Shown piece by piece: positions 24,025-36,420 of a DNA stretch of 64,000 nucleotides (the first letter of the stretch is position 1; every line of letters begins with the position of its first letter). A program made the translations under genes and the position numbers. The stretch is from positions 3,871,001-3,935,000 of the forward strand of contig JBAMJR010000170.1 of assembly GCA_038501785.1 (NCBI GenBank). Reading direction: 5' to 3'. The notes beneath the pieces were generated by a model, which made no database searches, was not told the DNA's origin, and was given only the letters and a program-made list of their open reading frames with translations. The DNA comes from Myoxocephalus aenaeus (Eukaryota > Chordata > Actinopteri > Perciformes > Cottidae).

Positions 24025-24435
24025 TGTAGCGGCGTTCCGTCGGCGTGTTTTTAAGCCGCTAAAGAGCTGCGACACATTGAGTCTTCTCACGCGAATGACA
24101 GCAGACCGTTCTTTTCCTTTTTCTTCGTTTTATTTTGTGCAGCAAAAAACACTAACATTATACACACAAACTAATAAACGATCATACGTAGCGGTCATGC
24201 GTAGCGGTCATACGGTAAAAGAACTGTGTGCTCTCATGCCTAATGCAACTCGTGCTTACACCTGCTGCCATCATGACGTCATTATATCCCTTGGCTCGAG
24301 TGTCCATTGTTAATACAAACATCTTTCAATGTATTTTATATGTAGTTCCTAAACTGCGAGCCTAATTCTGAAATATTAAATTATAAACACTCTTGAAATA
24401 TTAATTAAACAAAAAACATACTTGTGTCTCTTACA
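24025..24435 (-). mobile_element. solo LTR of an LTR retrotransposon
   Basis: The 411-bp segment begins TGTAGCGGCG and ends CTCTTACA on the plus strand, so it has the TG..CA ends of an LTR. It is flanked by identical pentamers TACAC (24020-24024 and 24436-24440), the usual 5-bp duplication. Read on the minus strand (TGTAAGAG...GCTACA) it has a TATATAAAAT TATA-like motif near 24335-24345 and an AATAAAA polyadenylation signal near 24128-24134, in the order expected of an LTR. No internal gag or pol region and no second LTR adjoin it, so it is the product of recombination between two LTRs. A Gypsy-like origin is plausible but unproven. Confidence 0.75.
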
Positions 24436-24890
24436 TACACAAAAGAATAGAATACAACTAACTGGAATTAAATATATTTACAGCCACAGAGTGTATTCGT
24501 TAATTACGCAAATTAAATGTAAACAATAGGTAGTGCAAAATGCAAAGTATGTATAGTGATGAATTAATCCACAGAGGATCTAGCAAGCGGTGACTTGTTG
24601 TAAAGTCGTATTGCCATAGGCAGGAATGTTTTCCTGTAACGGTCCTTGTTGCAGCGGAGCGTGAGGAATCTCTTGGAGAAAGTGCTCCGCTGACCCTGCA
24701 GACAACTGTTAGGCTTTACAAGTGATCGCCGATCAATAACATATGGCCGTTTAGTTTGTTTAGTCAGTGGTTTGACATGCGCGCAATATTGAACATTGAC
24801 TTCAGAAATGGTCAGAGTTCATATATACCGAATTTTTGTTTTGTTTTTAAATGTTATATTAAATATTGTCATTTTCAAATCTTTAATGGA

Positions 24891-25020
24891 AGCGTTTTTG
24901 ATTAAAAAAAAATGTGATTTTTTTTTTTCTTTTTTTCTTTTTTTTTTTTACTTTTACTTTACCTTGCGGGTGACTCACGTGGTCCCTGCGGGCCCGCAGG
25001 CACCGTGTTGGCTACCCCTG
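24891..25020. other. poly-A/T tract and possible hAT-type terminus
   Basis: An A-run and T-rich stretch (24902-24960) is followed by CGGGCCCGCAGGCACCGTG and GGCTACCCCTG near 25019. The last stretch resembles the CAGGGGT-type end of a Charlie-like hAT read in reverse. No partner terminus was found, so I only note it. Confidence 0.3.
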
Positions 25021-25107
25021 CCTTAATGTGTTGTCACATATTATATATACCTTCCAGGACCTTAAGCAAGTTGCGGCAACACTCTCTCAAACACAGGCAG
25101 CTGCCTC

Positions 25108-25343
25108 AAAAACTAGTGGCACATGAGTGGCAACTCGTAAGTGCCCCGCCACCTGAGACGTGCCATCGGAAAAGGCAGCTCGCAGCTCCCGTCAGGTCCC
25201 GAACCGCCGTGGCATGTCCAGAGATGCCACAACCGGCGCGGCATTGCCGGCATATGGCGCGGCATATGCCGGTACAGCCGTGGCATGTCCAGAGATGCCA
25301 CAGCAGGTAAGTGGCAGGTGCCGGTGCCGCGATTTGAGCTTGC
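25108..25343 (-). repeat. GC-rich repeat, copy B (inverted partner at 22309-22525)
   Basis: This is the inverted counterpart of copy A. Bases 25256-25342 are an exact reverse complement of 22309-22395; the rest aligns with a 23-bp deletion between the two near-palindromes and with divergence beyond about 25200. The palindrome-like TGGCATGTCCAGAGATGCCA occurs at 25210-25229 and 25281-25300. CAGCAGGTAAGTGG near 25301-25314 is a perfect splice-donor match on the plus strand. The flanks differ from those of copy A. Confidence 0.9.
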
Positions 25344-25345
25344 CC

Positions 25346-28300
25346 TCTCTCATATTTTTAGCATTAGTAACATTTAGAGATTGCTGTTAAAGTCATTGCT
25401 GCTTTTACTCTTGAGATCACATGTCTGTTTTTAAGACAATTTTACACAATTCTGTACACCAGGAATTGAAGGTGGACACGTTAACTGATAACACTTAAGA
25501 TTCAAATTATGTTCAAGTTACTGTGAGGAACTTTAAACTGATTATGAAGCTGTCTCAATAAAATAGCTCAATATGACCTACATAAGAAAACAAGACCATC
25601 AGCGAGAAGATCTGTTATTTTTGACATCGGTGCATGTGTCGGACTTCATGCCAAATCAGATGAAATCATGCAGGGTCAGCATAAACGCCTTCAGCGCAGA
25701 TGTATCGTGCATAATTCTGGTGGGTGGAGAAGATCTCTGCGCCCAACAGCAGCATCTCCTACGGCTGGAGCAGATCTTCGTCTTGCTGCTCCACCCGTCC
25801 TCCCTAGGAGCCAAAGCCTGGAGGCCCAGGCTGTACCAGGACTCTGGCGCTCTGAAACACCCTTTCATCCACATGGACTGCCAACATTGAAAGTTCCTTC
25901 TAGTAGATTTAAGTATCAAATAAAACACAATTAACAAAGTGTTTTGGGGGGATTTAACTGTAATTAAGCTTGTATTATTCATGTTATCTAGTTGCTGTTT
26001 AGTAGTTATGGCAGTCAAGGACCAATAGAGGGCATCAGTGCTATTTGCCCAGTGAGATGATATAGGGTCATGTGTTCGGAGAGTGAGGCAGCACCGCCAT
26101 GATAGCCATGTTGCAATAGTGATATCAGACTTCACATTTTCATTATTAAGATGATGTTTAACTGCATCATATCTTAATAACAAAATATAAGGGGACTACA
26201 AATGGCAACCCCATATGAATTGTCATTGTGAAAACCTTCACATGACTTAGTATTTAGCTTAATGCACTGTAGAACAGCTGCACAGGGCAGTAGATTATTT
26301 CAGTCTTATTAAACTCCTGTTCTGTTGAACTTTATACTAGAAACGGAATAATAAGTGTTGGACATGTATATTATGTTCCAATGTTTCTCTCCATTTAGTT
26401 ATTAGCCTTACACATTTTCTGTTTGTGTGTGGATAGAATAGTGCGTATGTGTGATAGGAATGTCAAGAATGGGGGGGGGGGCCTTGAAATAAGGGGGAGC
26501 TGAAAGTGAGCGGCAGTCTTGCGTTATTGCAGGATTTCAGAACAACTTGTCAGCGACAGTAAGTGACAGGGGAACAAGCAAAAGCTGTTGTTGTTGTTGC
26601 TGCCAGGCATACATCCAGGACAGCACACCCATTCCCCTCTCAGACATGTATCTATTCTTCCAGCTGTGACATGTATCCAAATAAACACTGTCACTCTGAT
26701 TGCTCTTCTACATATTCTTTTAAAAATGAAGAATTAATTAGGAGATATGTCTCTGGTTGGTGACCAAGTGTGTTTGCTAACAACTCATCACTTCAATAAA
26801 TATACCATGATATCATTGTGCAATAAAATAGTTTCCGTTCCTTATCGAGGCCTTTTTTTCCTGCAGAAATAGTATGAATGGTTCAGGTTTTAGGGTATTG
26901 TAAAAGTACTTGAGAGATGAGTATTGAGTAATAATAGCTAGAGTAGACATTGAGCACAATGGACTCCAGTTTTACGTCTACTCGCGTGTTGTTTCTGTGA
27001 TGGATGTCACTGTTACAATAACACTTTCGGTCTCATGGCACAAAATGGCCATAACGCTGCAGAGCTTTGATAATATTATTCATCAAAGCCGACTCAATGA
27101 CTATGCTCACACTGCAGCTACTGTAAATGCATCTAATACGTCACTCTTCACAGGAGTAATCCGACTAAATCCTGCAAAGTTTACACAGTCTGGGTAAAAA
27201 GTAAAGTGACATCCTAATAAGACCAGAGTATTCGCCAAATGCCACAAAACTGTAGCCACCCTCCCCTACAAACGCACCGTCTCGTCGAGTTGTATTAAGT
27301 ACGTTTTAGGTGCGAACAGAATTAGGGACCTATAACATCCTAAAATGTTCAGTTGCTGTCTTTTCAGTTACTGTCCCACCAGTTTTGTGCTTTGGGCGGT
27401 GACGCGAATCGTATCCCCACACAGGAAAGTGGTTCGCTTAAAAGGAATAAATATGTCACGAGTGTGATGTTGATGTCAGAATGGGTTTATCACAAGCTGA
27501 AGGATAACGTCACAGCAGCAATACCAGGCTCATACGATGGCAGTACAAAAGTAGCCAATGATTACTCACTGTAAGTGCTGTGATTTCTGGGTTGTCAAAA
27601 GCGCACCTATTGGCAGGTTGTTTGTTTCAATTGTCTCCCCGTGTTGCTAGGCATGCGTCTCTGACTCATTCAATGCAGTGAACTCACCATCGATGAGTCC
27701 AGCACATCAACACACTTGTCATGGCCACACATTACCAAACATGTAATATGTAAACACGTGGATTGCACTTCAATCTGGCCTTTGCCACTATCACGCAGTA
27801 GCAGTCCTACTGCGAGCGTGGAAGCTTGTGAACGATGTGGCATTTTGCAAGTTGTTTCTCATTTGCATGTTTGTGCCATTTTATTATATCACCAGATGTT
27901 CAGAGGACATCTTTGTTCATCGATTTCATCTAATTTCTTACACAATTAATGTTCGTATTATATCACATTTGATTATAACATTTTGTATAGAAGTTTCCAG
28001 ATTTGGGATTTCATTCGTCTGATTTTAAGATAGATTTTCAACAAACATGATGTAGCCTGGCTCTGTCCAAAAAAGATAACAAGATCTGCCAAACTGCACC
28101 TCTAAAGATCATCAATTAACACACTATGCCTCGATTGCTTAATTATTACATAAACTGAAGCGTTACAACCACCAAGTTGTGGTTGGGGTGTAGGTGCCAG
28201 ATTACTACCGGCGCAGTAACTTCCTTAACCTTGTGGTCACTATGAGGTTGCCAGGCAACAGAATCTTCAGAAAATTAGATTGATCCTTTAATTAATGAGC

Positions 28301-29434
28301 TTTAGAGATGATGGTCGGCAGATCTTTTTCCCTTTTCGACAGAGTCGAGATGGCTGCTTTCTTCTGATTCCAGTCTTCATTCTAAGCTATAAGCTATCAC
28401 ATTAAAATTGGTATTTATTTTCTCCGAATGCATGTTCGCTTTCAGTGTTCGCTACGGTTCAGAAATATCTTGTTTACTCATAGTCATGTCTTGCTTTTAT
28501 TACGACAAATCATATATGATCTATGAGCAGTAAGCATGAACTGTGATTACTTTGACAGCGTTATAGACATACAGACATGTTTTGAGGGCTAAGTAACAAA
28601 GATACGCGGTCTTGAAATAGTTTCATGTAACCTTTCTATAAGTCCCCTAAAGTGTAAGCTCTGTCAAAAGTTTATCACAGGGAGCTGCCTTAACACTTTT
28701 CAAAATTAATGTGCTTCTCACACCCTTATGATCTGCCATTTTAGAAGGAATGAAATCAATAGGCGAAGAGGTCACTCTTCCTGCCACCCGACTGAATTTC
28801 ATTTCCTACCTCGTATACATAACCCTACTTAATTTTTATATTCGGACCACAACTCATTTTCTGCCTTTTCAGTGGGAAACGGTGCACAAATCAGTATATA
28901 GTAAACCAATATTGTTTCAGTTTTAAATATCACTTATCGTCCAGTCAGCATCACCAAAAAAGAGGAAGCGCTCTGATCACAGCTCAGTTTTCTGTCAACT
29001 TGTATTGACGGAGTGAATACAGATCTTCTTGGACTTGTAGCTTTAAAGTAAGTAGTTTCAAAAGAAAAGAGGATGTTGATAGGCATGGATTGAATAACAA
29101 GTATTTTTCTTGTCCAGGATAATATTCATTAATATTCATGCCTACTTTTATATTTGAAGGCTGGCTGTCTCCAATTTGATGACATAGTGCGGCCTTCACC
29201 CAACTTAGACGGGATAGCTTCTGTTTTAGAATGCAGCACTTAACGGTGAAAGTTACAGGGAAGGGCAACTGTCATTTGTGATTTTAAACTAACATTGCTG
29301 CAGCAGTCTCTATGTTAATGTACAGTAGCTAAGGAGGACTTGCGGTGTGGGAAATATTTCACCAGCCTCAAATGTGGATGTCCCCTTCACAGGTTGGTTA
29401 AAAATAGTCACTCCACGTTAATTCACACACACGG
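25346..29434. other. non-coding DNA, one GC-rich open stretch
   Basis: The only coding-like patch is 25660-25890, where the plus frame is open for about 70 codons after an AG (RLEQIFVLLLHPSSLGAKAW is part of it). The minus strand is also open there, and I recognise no protein. A G run lies at about 26471-26480. The remainder is AT-rich unique DNA. Confidence 0.4.
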
Positions 29435-29600
29435 AGCCAAAATACACACGGACACACTTCGGGGTTCTGTGCCTTGCTCAAGGGGCCCTCGGCAGTGGAT
29501 GTGAACTGGCAGCCCTCCAGCTACCAGTCCACACTCGACTGTCTTGATCTGGCACCTGCTCACAAGCCAAGTCCCTCCAGGCTGAGCCACTGAGCCCAGA
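29435..29600. repeat. dispersed teleost repeat fragment
   Basis: GGGGTTCTGTGCCTTGCTCA, CTCAAGGGGCCCTCGGCAG and, near the end, GGCTGAGCCACTGAG match a very common fish repeat whose end resembles a tRNA-derived SINE head in reverse. The class and borders are uncertain. Confidence 0.4.
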
Positions 29601-30457
29601 CAGTGTGTGAAACAGACTTAACTCGGTCTCCACTTACCACAAGGAAGCTAATGCTAATTCCCTCCCTTAGCACTTTGAGTGTACTCCAGTATTGTTATAG
29701 CTGTTTAGATTTTGGCTGTTTTTTTATTTAATTTTTATATTATGATGATAAATATGATTGGGCTCCAGGGTGTAGATATTTGACATGTATGCCTATGTAA
29801 TGATGGATAAAATGACCTGAACCACTCTCCGCCTGACCAGGCTACATAAGTGGTCCCCAGTGGGGAACCCAGTATCTCAGCGGCAAGCTCTCCTTGGTTG
29901 CAGTCTTTTCAATCAAAGCTAGTCACAGGTGAAAATGGCCGATCCATTAATATAAATGGACACACTTTCTAAGCTTAAATGTCTGCTCAAATTTTTCCCA
30001 ACGATTTTTCACGACAACAGATGGCAATTATAGCAAATGACTGATCTCAAGTGCTATGAATGGCCTTTTTTTTCAATCGTCGTAATAGTGTTATTTGACT
30101 TCAGGCGCTCTTCAAATTGGCTATGAACAAGATACAGTTATGAGTGTAGTTTCATTGGTGAGGTGGAGTCATGGTGGAAAAGCAATATTTGAATTGACCA
30201 TAAAACTTGCAAAAAGTAAAACTAAAGTCTATCATTTTTTTATAATTTCTTATTGCATATACTGAATGTGATAAATGGGCTATAATGGCTTGGTATAGAG
30301 TCCAAAACATATTCCAAAAGACCACTGTGCATAATCTAATTACTAAAATGCTCTATAAAAAAAATAAAAAAATCTTCTGGCTTGCACTATCTTTCCTCTT
30401 CTCCTCAATTCTTTCCACGTTTTTAGGGTTTTTGTTTTAAACACTCAGACTCTGATT

Positions 30458-30459
<2 letters not shown>
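29601..30459. other. non-coding DNA, nothing recognised
   Basis: AT-rich sequence without a supported frame, repeat or signal. Confidence 0.5.

Positions 30460-30546
<87 letters not shown>
30460..30546. repeat. (CA)n microsatellite
   Basis: A CA array of about 43 units, uninterrupted except at its right edge. Confidence 0.97.
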
Positions 30547-30551
<5 letters not shown>

Positions 30552-30790
30552 ACCCCCTCTGTCCTGGTAACATCCCAAATCTGTATTTTTGATTAATACT
30601 AGCCCGTGGTCATCCATCAACATATGGCTGTCGTTACCCCAATCGAATCCTCACTCTGAAATGCATTTAGGGAAAAAAAGAAAAGAAGAAAATCTGACTT
30701 TTTTTTGTGCTCATCGTCCCATCTGGTGACATGGATAATTAATCACCTAAGCGATGTGCCTCCGTTCTTCATTATTTAGCCCTGGAGAAG

Positions 30791-30792
<2 letters not shown>

Positions 30793-30843
<51 letters not shown>
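30793..30843. repeat. (GT)n microsatellite
   Basis: A GT array of about 25 units, 250 bp from the CA array at 30460-30546 and in inverted orientation to it, so the two can pair. Confidence 0.97.
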
Positions 30844-30844
<1 letters not shown>

Positions 30845-32752
30845 CTTGTAGCATCAGAGAACAAGCGTGCGGTTTGGCTCACTATTTCCGCTTGTTTATG
30901 GCAGCTTGTTTGCTCGGCTCCGAACACAAACATGATCAGATTAACAAACAGTAGTGCTCAAGCAATCATTCCCCCTGTGCTACAGTTAAACTAATGAGGG
31001 GCATGAGGTATAAAGTTTTTGTTTTTTTCATTTGCTACTGGAATGGGGGTCACATGGATTGTCCAACAGGTAATGTAGCATACAGAAAAGCAACAATGGT
31101 GTGGAATGGAAGAGCACAACATCCTCAGAGTGGGCAAGATCTCAACTATGCAGAGACTTCTATTGCCAAGACGTGCAGGATTTATTTATGCTGGAGCTTT
31201 GCCAGTCCAGATTTTGGCCTTACAAAAAAAATAAAAAACGTCCTGCAAGAGTTTTTGGGAAGTCTGCCGGTTTAATCACAAAGCTGGTTATCCTGCGAAA
31301 GTAATGAAAAATGTGCACATTGATTGTGTTTATGCTCTGTTTTCTCTTAACTTTATTTCAGTTGACGACTTGTTTAAAAAAAAAAAGAAGTAAATTGAAA
31401 ATGAGAAATGCACTATTTGAAGTGCTTTCAATGAGTCATGAAGGCACCAGTAATACAATTTTCATTTTATTTTTATGTGGTTGAGTAGGCTGTTTCTTTA
31501 TTATAGTTATTATCTCGGGCCACATTTCTATTATAAACTACACAAACAACTAGACTAATGTCTCAATGAGTTTGTTAAAGGATGGTTTAAGGTTAATAGA
31601 CTTAATTTATATCAAGTACTTTGTTAAAGGATGGTGGGGTGCACAGTCATCTATCTGGACTGCTGAGTCTCCTCCAGGTGTGAATCAATTACTTGCTGCT
31701 TACAGGTGGAACATTGGATAAGAAGTTTCAAAATAAAGCATATAAGCAGTGCCTTGCAGCAGTTAGGTCTTCATGCTTTATTATGCGTCTCATTTGCAGA
31801 GAATGGTGTGCCCACGTAGAGCGGAAAAGACGAACGAGGAAAACGCATTCCTCATTGCAGCTTTCTTATTTGCAAACACATTATGCTCGACCTCTCTTCA
31901 TGGAGACCAGCAGCAACCATGTTAGCCTCTATGTGCAAAAAATTGTGAGCTACATCCTTTGCCAACATAAAATAATGATTGTACAATTGAAAGCTGCATA
32001 TGTTTCTCCCTAACATAAATATACTCCATGCAACATTATTAAAAAACAATAGAGACCTAGAGCCTAACTATTTACTAATTGCATGACTAAACACTGCAAT
32101 GCCCATCATTTCCTACTTCATATAGCTTTCATAACGAGATGCTTCTCGTCATACTTGTATCCATTAATCTTGTATTGATGAAATGCTGACAACTCATATG
32201 CTTGAGACTTTTGGAAAGTTAATAGTATCACTACCCATAATGGGAGAAAATAGATTAAAAAAAATCCTCTCAAAGTTCTGCTTTAAACCCTTCCAGAGTT
32301 GTCTGTAAAATGTAATTATCCAGTTAGATTGAAACGGCTTCAATTTCCTCTGTATTAGATAAGAAAAGAGAGACCATCTAAGCATATGACCTTTTCTAAC
32401 TACTACATATGTACATGCATGCATACATTTCCCCATAGATCTTATACATGCCCACATCCTTATCGCCTCACAGAAGCTGGCCTCTTGCGCATACATTTAT
32501 AGAACACACAGCTATTTTGCATACTGGGTTAAAGGTGATTCGACATATTCAACCAGCCATGTGACTGGCCACGGATATTAGAGTTAACCTAAGCCTAGCA
32601 TCAGTATGTATTTTATACGAGCACCTGTGTTTATATCAGACTATCCATTGCTGTATTACAGTTGCAAATGCTTTTAAAGCCGATACATTTCAGACAATGC
32701 GGATTTGCATTTTCAGGATACACTCTGCAGGCAAGAATCTGAAAATATTTAC

Positions 32753-32754
<2 letters not shown>

Positions 32755-32786
<32 letters not shown>
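32755..32786. repeat. poly-T tract
   Basis: A run of 32 T, which could be the reverse of a retroposed A-tail. No retrocopy is recognisable beside it. Confidence 0.95.
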
Positions 32787-32788
<2 letters not shown>

Positions 32789-33196
32789 CAGCAATTTTGT
32801 CCTGCAGGTTATAGAATAACTTCAAAATACTACTGTGTAAAAAAGATAGGATATGGTTAAGACTGTCTAATGCTTTACTAAGGATAGACACAACGCAACA
32901 CCAGATACTTCTGTAAATCAGAGTTCAAGCTCCCCATGTCCCCGAAAGCAGCAATTTTCACTTTATTGGCCCTGTAAGAAAAATGTTGACTCTCTCACTT
33001 TTAGATAAAAGCAAATCCATTTGCTGTGGTTCTGGTTGATTCACCCAGGCGCCAGTAGCTCTGTGACACCAATACCAGATTCATATTTGGTCCACTTCTT
33101 TACAATAATTACTTGAACATACAACTGTCATCTAAAAGATGTTGTGTACTTTACTATAATTGAATGCTATTATATGTAATTTGTGTATTCCCCCCA

Positions 33197-33238
33197 CTGT
33201 TTAGACCTGAAGTTTAATGGTACTTCAGGTCTAAACAG
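33197..33238. repeat. 17-bp perfect hairpin, 8-nt loop
   Basis: CTGTTTAGACCTGAAGT at 33197-33213 pairs without mismatch with 33222-33238; the loop is TTAATGGT. At 42 nt it is shorter than a microRNA precursor. It is not inside a recognised transposon. Confidence 0.9.
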
Positions 33239-34374
33239 GTTAACTTTGTTTGTGAAACAAAACTGCTCTTAATGTTTTCGATGACCTATCTCACTTGGCT
33301 CCCTCAACATTTTCCCCATGCTTGGCCAGTGTTAAAATGAGCGCTCAGTTTCAAGGCTAATTTAATTGTCCCTTCTAAAATATCAACGGGCCGCAACAAA
33401 TGGTCCAGAAATGCCACTGAACCCCAGCTGAATCAGTCTCATAAGCTTGGATGGAAGCATTATGATCACCATTATGCCGTTTGAAACATATGCACATTGT
33501 CCAATGTGTGTCTGCATGAAGCTTTAACCAGCATTTATAACCGATGACATGCACAGTTCTCGGAACCCATAGGAACATATGAACTCAATTTTACACATAA
33601 GAGGGTGGAATTGGTGATTAGGTTACCAGGAACTACATTTGCAGACACCTCCATCCTCCCATGGCTTACACTGATTCCACTGTAATGAAATCATATCATA
33701 ATCCCTAATCAGAACTTTATCAAACCATGTCAGAGCGAAATGAGTGGGTGTGGGAGGCGGGAAGCAGGGAATCGGCATGACAATACAGCTTACATTTGTA
33801 CATGAATCACACAGCAGAATGAGAATGTGCAGTAATGTACAGTTTGACATTACCATCCTGGCCTTGAAGTAGTAAGGAGGCTTAAAAACAATGATATGTG
33901 ATCCATTGCTTTGGCTCCACTACAGCACATTGGATTAACAAAATTAACTATGACAATGAGGTTTAAGAGCATTTTTTTTTTTTCAGCTTTCAGTTTTGCT
34001 AATGGGTGATCAGTGTACCATATCCTCTATTTTTAGAACAGTGCAGTTCAATAACCTTAAACTGGTTGCACAATCAGTTTGTAATAACTTCTGTTAAGTT
34101 AGCATAATTGGATATTCCCCACTCATTCTAAACTATATCAATATAACTTACAGTGAGAGAGAGCAAATATTAACCATATATGTGGTTTATATTTTTTTAA
34201 TTGTGTTGACTTAAAAAAAGACAAATGCAGCGGTTCCACCAGACCCACAAACACTAGCTGAATAATAAAAATATGAACACCACACAAGGGTTATGTTGTA
34301 TAGAACGGGAATATAACGACTATACACTATCTGATTAGGTTGTATACAACTTCAAATTCCAGCTGGGCTACAGT

Positions 34375-35623
34375 CAATGTTCCCTCTAATTTTTTCCGGC
34401 ACTGAGGAATTTCTTTTATTTCTGAGCACACATTTCAGCACTGTGAGCAATTCGCGACCTGCCGAAAATGACCACAAGCCTGCGTTAGCCATAGGGGATT
34501 CAAAGAGATGACAGCAAATGCATCAATATGTATACAAGGTTGATATTTATTCAATATCCTTTATAATGGCTGGACTTTGGGAACATTTTAATGACGGTGT
34601 TTTACCAAGTCAGTTTAGTTGAACTTAAAGGATCTTTGTTGAACTTCAATAAGGGGAGGTTATGACTGGTTCACTGGTTATGACTGATAATAATATATAT
34701 AAAAAATAAAAGTATCAAAGGTGTTTAGTCATTTCTCAGCAGGTACAACATTTAAGTGGAACTTCATTGAAAGAAAAATGCTAATGCAGTGCTTAACAAT
34801 AATTATAGGCCTATTAAATTGACATGGTGTCATTTTTCCTAAAGGTAGCATATATAAACAATTTTAATAACTGGAGTGGTTTGCAACAAACTAGGCTACA
34901 AAACATGTACTTTGAATGTCATTGAGGGAGATAGGCCTATCTGGCTATGTGGCTCATCTTGTGTGCAGGCCTATGGAAGACACATGTCTCTGAAGAACAG
35001 CATCTGAAAAACAGGTTAACCAAAAGAGAAACACGTTTTCCCACGAGCGAACTCGCCTTTCGCTTTTGCCTCCGAGCAGAATTTGCTTTCTTCATATTTA
35101 AATATGTCTGAAAGTTTCATCCTACCTGTGTCAGTTTGGACTATTTCATCTAGCCACTCATGTTTAAACGTTAGGCAGACCTTTTTCTGGGGCACCTGCT
35201 CTGCCTTTCTTTTCGCCATGGTAGCCTATAACTGCTGGAGCAGGGCCCGCCAAGAGTAGCCTAAACAGCGCCGGCCGTAGCTCATGTGGCGCTCTAGGCG
35301 AGCTTCACTCCTGGCGCCCGGAGGAGGACAGCGGGGGTGGGAGGTGCCTACGGAGGCAGAGCGCTAGCAGAGGTACAGAGCGCTAGCGGATGTACAGAGA
35401 GCGCATGTCGAGAAACGGGACGCTGATTGGCCAAGAAGACTCGACACGTCACATCAAAGATCTTCTATTGTGGAGATGGCTCACTCCTATCTCAGAAACA
35501 CTGGCGAAAAAAAAAAATGTAACCCCTGAAAAAAAATCGTTTGCGTGGTATGAAAAATCTATTGCGCGGCCACTTCGACTGGCCTGCGCGGCCGCGCACG
35601 CGCGCAGCTTAGAGGGAACACTG
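34375..35623 (-). mobile_element. hAT DNA transposon, internally deleted
   Basis: The left end reads CAATGTTCCCTCTAA and the right end, on the other strand, CAGTGTTCCCTCTAA: inverted copies with one mismatch. Identical octamers GCTACAGT flank them at 34367-34374 and 35624-35631, as expected of hAT. At 1249 bp the element is too short to be autonomous. It keeps a truncated N-terminal transposase frame on the minus strand. The right subterminal 60 bp is a CpG-dense GCGCGGCCGCGCACGCGCGC stretch. Part of its right arm (35420-35506) is shared with 7258-7360. Confidence 0.93.
35016..35219 (-). pseudogene. truncated hAT transposase N-terminus
   Basis: The 67-residue frame begins MAKRKAEQ and contains KHEWLDEIVQTDTG, then FCSEAKAKGEFARGKT. 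The order, a basic start, an FK..WLDE block, then FC followed by KxxGEFxxGKT, is that of N-terminal regions leading into BED-like zinc fingers in hAT transposases, as I know the family. It stops before the finger is complete, and the DDE/RNase H-like core is absent. It lies about 400 bp from the right terminus, where a 5' untranslated region would be expected. Confidence 0.6.
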
Positions 35624-35631
35624 GCTACAGT

Positions 35632-36295
35632 ACCAACAATTGTGCCAATGTCATAAGACTGTCTGATTGCACTTTTTGCAAAAAGTGAATGTTGGCATTT
35701 ACAAATGAAGTTACATTGAGTGTGTTTATTTAGTTATGTATCAATGAGTTGAACAGACTAGTGATATATTGCAGTGATCATCTATATCATTCTTTATCTG
35801 TCAATTGATACAATGCCAATGTCAGTAATCTCAAACAAATATTGTATTTCAATATTGCAGTTATTAACTTCTAGATATTACATTTTTCCCAACTGTGTGA
35901 TTAGGATTTAATATGTATTAATTCTTGTTCAAATTTGCTTCGGTATTTGTCACACCAGCTTGGTTTTTCCTACTATCTTTGAAAGTGATTCTGGGGATTT
36001 TTCTTTGTCAGAAAAGCAATTTTGAGGATATAAGCAATCACCTATAGTCCCTAATAGTATTCTTTACACGCATACAAACACACACATATACGATATAATT
36101 GTGTGCTAGGCATTCAAAAATGATTGGGAATTACATTAGTATGCATGAAGAAGGGAAAAGATGATATTTATACATACATACATTATTGCAGGATATTACT
36201 GATTTTCTTTTACTCAGTCATGTTTGTTGTAGAATCTACTAAATAAAAATACATAATACAAATTAATAGTAATTATAATGATTCACAACTCGTTT
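35632..36295. other. non-coding AT-rich DNA
   Basis: Nothing recognised. Confidence 0.5.
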
Positions 36296-36420
36296 ACATT
36301 TAATTTAGCTGACTCTTTTATCCAAAGTGACATACAATAAGTGCATTCAACCATGAGTACAAACTCGGAACAACAATAATTAAGAAGGTACAATTTATTC
36401 AAGAAAGCAAAACTACTAAA
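36296..36420. repeat. dispersed teleost repeat fragment
   Basis: TTAGCTGACTCTTTTATCCA, followed by AAAGTGACATACAATAAGTG and TTCAACCATGAGTACAAAC, is a very common teleost repeat. Its class is not clear to me, and the borders are approximate. Confidence 0.55.

Larger units (their letters stand above)
30844..34374. other. non-coding AT-rich DNA
   Basis: No gene or transposon is supported. The stretch contains a poly-T tract and a 17-bp perfect hairpin, both listed. A 16-bp direct repeat (TTTGTTAAAGGATGGT) occurs at 31571 and 31620. Confidence 0.5.

Noticed and set aside
24025..24435. A complete endogenous retrovirus or LTR retrotransposon
   Set aside because: There is only one LTR and no gag, pol or env sequence beside it.
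25000..25020. Charlie-like hAT terminus (GGCTACCCCTG)
   Set aside because: A single end without partner, TSD or coding sequence is not enough.
25656..26183. A 175-residue minus-strand frame
   Set aside because: It has no recognisable domain and overlaps an open plus-strand frame in the same GC-rich patch; the only signal is absence of stops.
33197..33238. A microRNA precursor
   Set aside because: The stem-loop is only 42 nt and there is no extended pairing outside it.
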